Below, in pieces: positions 42,401 through 50,328 of a DNA stretch of 64,000 nucleotides. Within the stretch, counting starts at the first letter, position 1. The number at the start of each line of letters is the position of its first letter. The notes beneath the pieces were generated by a model. That model was not told the DNA's origin. It worked only from the letters and a program-made list of their open reading frames with translations, and did not search any database. The position numbers and the translations under genes were made by a program. Source of the stretch: Echinometra lucunter (taxonomy: Eukaryota > Echinodermata > Echinoidea > Camarodonta > Echinometridae); NCBI GenBank assembly GCA_029962745.1, contig JAPZVO010000022.1:1112423-1176422 (forward strand), written 5' to 3'.

Positions 42401-45400
42401 TCCAGAAATCCAGAAGCTTCTTGTGAATCATTCAATTTGCTGCATGAAACTTCGACGACTCCAAAGAATGAGCCAAATAAGTAAACTCTTTAAGCATGCA
42501 GAGTGGCGGGGGTTTTTTTTTGCATACTATTACATACTATTTTATTTTGTTTATTACCATACTATTTTAGTAGGTCCTGAAAGAATTATTCATCAGCAGC
42601 AGGACAAAAGCAAATCTAAGATGATGTTAAGTTCTTTCTTCCTCAAGTTGAATGTTAAAAAAATGAAAGGCAAAAAATATTTTTGATCTCAGGTGGATGT
42701 GAAGTCACACAGGCAAGCAAACATGTCAAACCAATGAAAGTTCTGTTTACACAATAATAAACGGAATATTGCATGATCTCACACACATCTTTTTATGCAA
42801 GGCAGACAATGTGCGACTATATTCAGTCACTTTCATGCCAATATTCTTACTGATACCAAAAAGGTAATGAGCTTTAATAGCACATGTGGTTTGTGGTTCA
42901 CGGGAATGAATTGTCTCCAAAGACACATTAACAAGAAGCACAGCATAAAACAAAAGCCTGGAAAATATTCCCAGAGAAAGGGAAACTCCTTGTCTTAATG
43001 GACTTATCTTTTGGAACACTCTTTCATGATAGATAGCGTAGAGTGTTAAATAGGAATCATTGAATTATCTCCTGGAATTACAATTGCACTGTTATTCCAC
43101 AATTGTTTTTGTCGTATTATGATACAATACAGTGAGCCTCTGCATTTTTCACTGTGAAACCACAAAATTTTAGTAAACACAAACAGGGTGTATACAGTAT
43201 GTACTGTAATTCATGTGTTATGGTTGATATACAGGAAATGAAGAGTTAGGAGCAGACACGACATGGATATCATTGTGGGCAAGGCCTCAGATCAATCTGG
43301 AAGCATTTCACATCCCCTCACGTATAGAAACTTGGCACCTGTTAAAGCTCATGTGCATTTTTGGTAGCCATAAGAAAATTGGCTTGAAACTGATAAAACA
43401 TATTCTCACATTGTCTAGCTTGCATGAAAAGATACGTGCACAAGATGATGTGACATTCCATTAATGATTTCCGGTGAATTTCAGTTTATATATCTGAACA
43501 CAATACAGTGACTACACTCTGCATCACACTAATGGGGTGTTGCAAGAAAGTTGCAATCGATTGCAAATAATTGCTCATTTTGAAACGACTATTCTGATTG
43601 GCTCAGGGTCTGCCCTTTCAAGAAGACATGCATGCAACAGTGATTTTGATTGGCCATTGACAATCAGTTGCAACTTGCAATCGATTGCAACTTTCTTGTA
43701 ACACCCCCTAAGACTCCTGCACATCGGCCACTACCTGCAAAAAGATCACAGCACTTCATTACACTTGTCATGTAAACAGAACTCTCAGTGGTTTTACATG
43801 TGTACAAGCACTGTGTGTCTTTATGTTGCTGACCCCAGAATTAAAACAATTTTCGCCTTTCATTTGTTTATCATTTAACACAAGAAGGAAGAAAATCTTA
43901 AAAGCATCTTAGTGTTGCTTTCATCTTGCTACTGTAGCTAAAAGCAAAGAAACGAGACGAACACTTTTGTAGGTCCTACCAAATTTGTACATAACCTTTA
44001 ATCTGTTGAATTAATTCCTAATTTTCCTTGAAGAATTCAGGAAGCTTTTTTTCTATCATACGACACACATTGATTGGTGCTCAATGTTGTCTCTTAATGA
44101 CTCGATATTCCTCAAATTGCTCCTTTCCGATTCAAATGACAAGGATAAGCTGAAGTTATCCTTTTAATCTATGAGCTAAAAGTGCATGTATGCCAAAATA
44201 CTCTATATTTTGTATATTCATACCTTGCATTCTCTGTAAGTATACAATAATGTCTCCAATGATGAACATTCATGATATTTATGTGTAAATGAAAATTCTC
44301 TATGAACTTACAGGGGCACAGGGGAGATTGTCCACACATGTCTCATCTACACAGCTGACTGAACCGCTTTTACATAGGCAGTGGGTACACACCCCACTCT
44401 TCCATGATTCACCATCCTAGATACAGGAGAAATATAGGGAGACAAGAATGAAAGAGAGAATTAGAGATAGAGAGAGAGAAAAAAAAAGCAAATGGAAATG
44501 GGGCAAAGAGAGAAAAATTACAAAATACAAATAAACAGAAAAAGACGAAGAGAGATTAGAGAAAGAGAGAGAAAGAGAAAGGGGGAGAGCACAGCTCGCT
44601 AAAAATTGTTATAGTTAAATAATAACATCACCCAAAACAATACATTAATTTAACTAATATATCATTCACAAAGTGCCTAATTCTTTCTTCAAATGGTGAG
44701 CAATAATTTTACTTCTAACTTAAACATAAATATTCATATTCTTAAAATATTCCCCGGTTATACCACACTTTGTTCTAACTTCGAGTCAGAATTATCTGGT
44801 AAAATAGGCATACCTGATAAACTGCACCATCTACTGAACATGATCGCCCAACACACTCAGGGCAACACTTTCCTTCTGGGACTACTGCTTCTTCATCCTG
44901 CAGGAATATTGAAAATATGAAGGAATGATGAGAAATGGTGAGGAGAATAAATCAAAGAGAAAATACTGAAACCAGATTTATTTTTCAATGTTTACACTAA
45001 AATCTTAAATGAAAAAAAAAAATGGTTATTTACCCCCCCCCCCCCCCTCGGGGAAAAAAAAACACAGCACAAACCTGTGAGCAAGTCTCTGAAGATTTGT
45101 AAAATGCAATTTTGAAAAGTAAGGGAGGGGTCACATGATGGAATAAAACATTTCTGACAAGATAAAAAAGGAAGAGGCACATTTTGGGGACTTTACTTAT
45201 TATAAGCCTGGTTGCTGCAAAGACTTTTGAAATGTATTTTTTGCTTTCTTGTTTTTCTTATAATAATGAACAAAGCAAACTACCTGGCATGTATGAGACT
45301 GCTAGAAGAAAAATCAGGGAGAAGGTATTTACCTGAGAACACGTTAATTGTGGGCAATCAGCTACGTAGCATTGTGACTGGCCATTGTTACAAACACACT

Positions 45401-45752
45401 TTGCACATTTGACTGGTGACCACTGCTCCCCATCATGATATGTGACTCCTCTATCAGTACAGGTCCCTGGAAAGGAATGAGAAATGATAACCAGTAAATG
45501 ACATCCTGTGAAATACTGCTCCTCTCTATAATTATTTTGTCAATAATATACAAGTGAATTTAGGGTTGGAATCATGTTTAACGTTAGTCTTAGGGTTAGG
45601 TTAAGGATATGTCTGGTCAAATGTTAAGTAAGAATCTGGTTAGTACTGTGGATGATGCATTGCAATATCTGCTATGGCATGTGTCATAATGGTGATAATG
45701 ATATTGGTGATACACATGATGATGATGATGCTCATCTTAAAGGTGATAATAG

Positions 45753-45784
<32 letters not shown>

Positions 45785-48700
45785 GCGGTGGTGGTGGTGG
45801 GGATGGTTGTGATGGTAGTGGCGGTGGCAGAGGCAGCAGCAGTGGTGGTAGTGATAGTGATAACATCATGATGAAATACAATTTGAAAAAAAAAAAGACC
45901 AATGTCTCAACCTACTTCCTGATCTAATACATTTTGGACAGCATTCCCCATCTGCCTGGTATAAAACCTCCCCAACACTGCACTGCATGGTGGGACAGGT
46001 TTGGTTCCGACACGTCACCTGACCACTTATACAGAAACATGTTGAACAAGGTGAGGGGCTCCACTGTGAATTATGCTGCAATAAGAGGAAAAGAAAAGAA
46101 ATCAATGTCATTATTCAAATTTACAAAATATCTGTGAGATATAGGGAATTAGACAAAAGGAGTGGGAAGAAAAGGAAAGGAAAGGTATGACAAAAACTGG
46201 GCTAAATATAGGATAAGGGAAGAACTGATGAAGTAAGAGACTGAAATGAAAGAAAGAAAGAGAAGATGGAGAAGAAGCAGGAGCAGAAGTTAATGAAGAG
46301 AAACTAAAAGGTTTTAAAGGTTGTACCGTTTTGGTAACCCACCAAAACTTTTGCTACCAAAACTGTACATGAGCTTAAAGGAAGATGGAAAGAAAATTCA
46401 TAAAAGAAAAGGAAAGAACTTCAGATAAGATGGAATATGGACTAGATACCAAGGATAACAATAAAATACTGACCTGCCCCCCCCCCCCAAAAAAATAAAA
46501 AATCTTGATCACATTTGCACAGAACTCTTTTCCAGAATATGTCCTCTTTACCTGATCAGTACCAACTTCACACTTCACAAAGTGACTACACGTATAGAAG
46601 AAACAGTAAGAATGCTGGCATCTGGAAACAATTGATACCCTTCTAACAAGGTTCATGTGCTTTCCTGAAGATCTCTTTTTCTTGGCCCTCTTCTACACTT
46701 GACTTCACGGCCAGGGCCATGCACTCTCAAAGTTCATTCCTCAAAATAGTGGTTTGCTCTTCACATGCTTGGAATTAGCGAATACTGCGTCTTTGTGAAA
46801 AAATTTATGATGTTGTCATGGATGTCGTTTTCTTCACAACTCTCTTTCCATCATCTGTGCATGAATGAAAATGTGATCCCCTGCTTGGAAAATGCAAGGC
46901 AATCATTCATTTTTGACATAGTATTTCTTCTTTCAAGCCCCCAAATAGAAGTTGTAAGCACTTACATATTATTCCTGAGATTTAATATAAGGTTTGTGAT
47001 GAAGAATTAAAAGTATGGATTTGTCATCTTTCTCACTTACTGCATGTATCAATATTTACAGGTATGACAATCTCTTGGGGGGAAAAACAAGGCAAACGCC
47101 AAGCGTTGTCTCGCCTGCATATTGCAGTCATGAAGAGACTGCATGTCAAAACTATGCTATATGACTTCTGAGGCTGTCAGCAGTTTAGGGGGTGAATTGT
47201 GGTTCTGACAGTTTACATATGCAATAATGGTATAGGCCTACTTTATCCCTAGGAAATCAGATAACACTAAGAATGCTGTTAATACTATGAAGCTATAATT
47301 ATTTCCATGCAAGTAAGGAAATGAATGTTAGTGAAAAAGAATGTAACTGATAATAATGTGAGTAAAATTGTAAAATTAAATTAATTATTAAGGTGTTATG
47401 GCAAACTTATTGTTTGAAAAATGGTATGAATTTGGTGATTCCACGTCAAAGCTATAGAAAGTTATTAGGTGTACAACATAGCACAGTGCCAGTTATGAAA
47501 AGTTCATTGACCTTTGACCTTTGACCTTAATCAAATTCAACTCACATTCGAACTTGACCTGCACCTTCAAGAGATGGACCTCTCATATGAATTTGGCAAT
47601 CCTACCTCGAAGGTATAGAAAGTTATTGTGTATACAACATAGCACAGTGCCAGTCATGGAAAGTTCATTGACCTTTGACCTCTGACCTTATTCAATTCAA
47701 CTCATACTCAAACTTGACCTGTGCCTTCAAGAGATGTACCTCTGGTATAAATTTGGTGATCCCACCTCGAAGCTATAGAAAGTTATTGTGTGTACAACAC
47801 AGCACAGTGCCAGTCATGGAAAGTTCATTGACCTTTGACCTTTGACCTTAATCAAATTCAACTCACATTCGAACTTGACCTGCACCTTCAAGAGATGGAC
47901 CTCTTGTATGAATTTGGCAATCCTACCTCGAAAGTATAAAAAGTTTTTGTGTGTACAATATAGCACAGTGCCAGTCATGGAAAGTTCATTGACCTTTGAC
48001 CTTTGACCTTATTCAAATTCAACTCACATTCGAACTTGACCTGCACCTTCAAGAGATGGACCTCTCATATGAATTTGGCAATCCTACCTCGAAGGTATAG
48101 AAAGTTATTGTGTGTACAACATAGCACAGTGCCAGTCATGGAAAGTTCATTGACCTTTGACCTCTGACCTTATTCAAATTCAACTCATACTCAAACTTGA
48201 CCTGTGCCTTCAAGAGATGTACCTCTGGTATAAATTTGGTGATCCCACCTCGAAGCTATAGAAAGTTATTGTGTGTACAACACAGCACAGTGCCAGTCAT
48301 GGAAAGTTCATTGACCTTTGACCTTTGACCTTAATCAAATTCAACTCACATTCGAACTTGACCTGCACCTTCAAGAGATGGACCTCTTGTATGAATTTGG
48401 CAATCCTACCTCGAAGGTATAAAAAGTTATTGTGTGTACAATATAGCACAGTGCCAGTCATGGAAAGTTCATTGACCTTTGACCTTTGACCTTATTCAAA
48501 TTCGACTCATATTCGAACTTGACCTGCGCCTTCAAGAGATGGACCTCTGGTATGAATTTGGTGATCCCACCTTAAAGCTATAGAAAGTTATTGGGTGTAC
48601 AACACAATTGTTGACGACGCCGACGACGCCGCCGACGACGCCGACACCGGAAATAGTGATACCTATGTCTCGCTCCGCTACGCAGGCGAGACAAAAATGG

Positions 48701-50282
48701 TTGCTTTAGGTCATTTTTGTTCTTGAAACACAGAGTATAGGATCAAACATTTTTAATGTAGCGGGCATGGTTCTCTGCAGTACATAACACCCATGGTTCC
48801 ATACCATGGGTACATGATTTCATACAAGGAAGAACCATGTGTGAAATTGCTGCACCATGTGTGGCGTCAAGGGTAAAAAAAAAATATTGGAGTATATATT
48901 CCTGAGTAACATTAATGATAAATGCCACAGATTGTTTTTTGTTTTTGGCAATGTATTTGTGCTATTATGCCATTAGTAGACAACTCCTGTTCACCAAGAA
49001 GTATTTTTCATCCTTTTACTATAGCATATACTGCAGCCACACCTAACTTTAGGTATTATTCCTTAACACTTTTGACAGTGAAAACCAGTGAAAACCACTC
49101 TGAAGAAACTTCAAGTTGTTCAGTAGAGGCCAAGTTTCAAGTTAGTCAACAGGTAAAATCATAAATATCAAAACACAAGCATAGTGATCTTGTTTTTAAA
49201 AAAATGGTATGTCGTATGAAGAGAACCTATGGGCTTTGGCTTACCCTACAGGTGAGAGGCCAGTACCAGGACTTTGCCAAATCAAATATGAAAACATATC
49301 TCACGATGGAGAAAGATCAACAATATGATTACCAGAAGGGACATACAGGACTAGTCATGAAGACCGACAGGTGTCTACAAACATATGGAGGAGTTTGAGG
49401 GATCAGGGAAAGGAGAGAAAGGAGTGGAAGACAGGGGTAGAAGAGAGGATGAGAGAGGGGGAGGGGAGATAGAGAAGGGGAAGGGACAGAGGGATGGAGG
49501 AAAAAACAGATAGAAATTTAGGGGAGATAGACTGTATCCAGACAGAGAAGAAGAAAGAGAGAGAGAAAAACAAAGAAAACAAAGAAAAGGAAAAAACAAT
49601 GTAATACAGAGAAGAGTCCAAAGCCAGAAGGAGCCGCCCACCCCCCCCCCCCCCCAATCAGCCCCATCCCAAATTTCCTCTCGTGATGAGATGCATTATT
49701 ACGTAACCTAAAGACATACTGGCCAAATATGCTTGTAGACAGTGGAAGACAATGAAAACTTCAGGCCCACCTCCAAATCATAGAAAGTCCTACTTAAACT
49801 AATAGGGAGATCTCACCCCCCCCCCTCCCCGCCCTTCCCCCTTACCCCTCCAAGGATCCATCTACAATCCTACAAGACAAGCCGGGTAAACCAAGGAGGA
49901 CAAGGATTGAAAGGTGGACTGTCCTGTCATGAAAAGTTATATTTTGACCCATGCCCATATCCCCTCAGATCAAGTGTCACTAGAAATTTGATTTCTTCTG
50001 TTGACATACCATCAATTGGCCTATGACTCTGAGTATGAAATTTATATGTAAAAATATTGGTTCACCTAGGGTAATATGATCGTATGGGCAAGAAAAATAT
50101 TGTTGATGAGTCCAAAAATGGGTAAATCCATTTTATGATGAGTCCAATCTGACTCGCCAACATGACTGGTGAGAAATACAGAACACGTAATAAGGGAAAT
50201 AGTGCAAATGATTATGGGAATTTTCAAGCAATATTTTGTAACTACATGTAAGCAATATCTTTAATTTGAAATACTGTGACAA

Positions 50283-50328
<46 letters not shown>

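Larger units (their letters stand above)
47084..48696. mobile_element. Minisatellite-bearing element with TTGTCTCGCC ends
   Basis: Left part AACAAGGC…TTGTCTCGCCTGC (47,085-47,120), right end GCAGGCGAGACAA (to 48,694): inverted ends of 12-13 bp, like the element at 22.0-24.2 kb, which also begins AACAAGGC. Inside: a 161-bp tandem array, then a GACGACGCC array. The right end folds as GTCTCGC…GGCGAGAC. In intron e1-e2. Confidence 0.62.
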
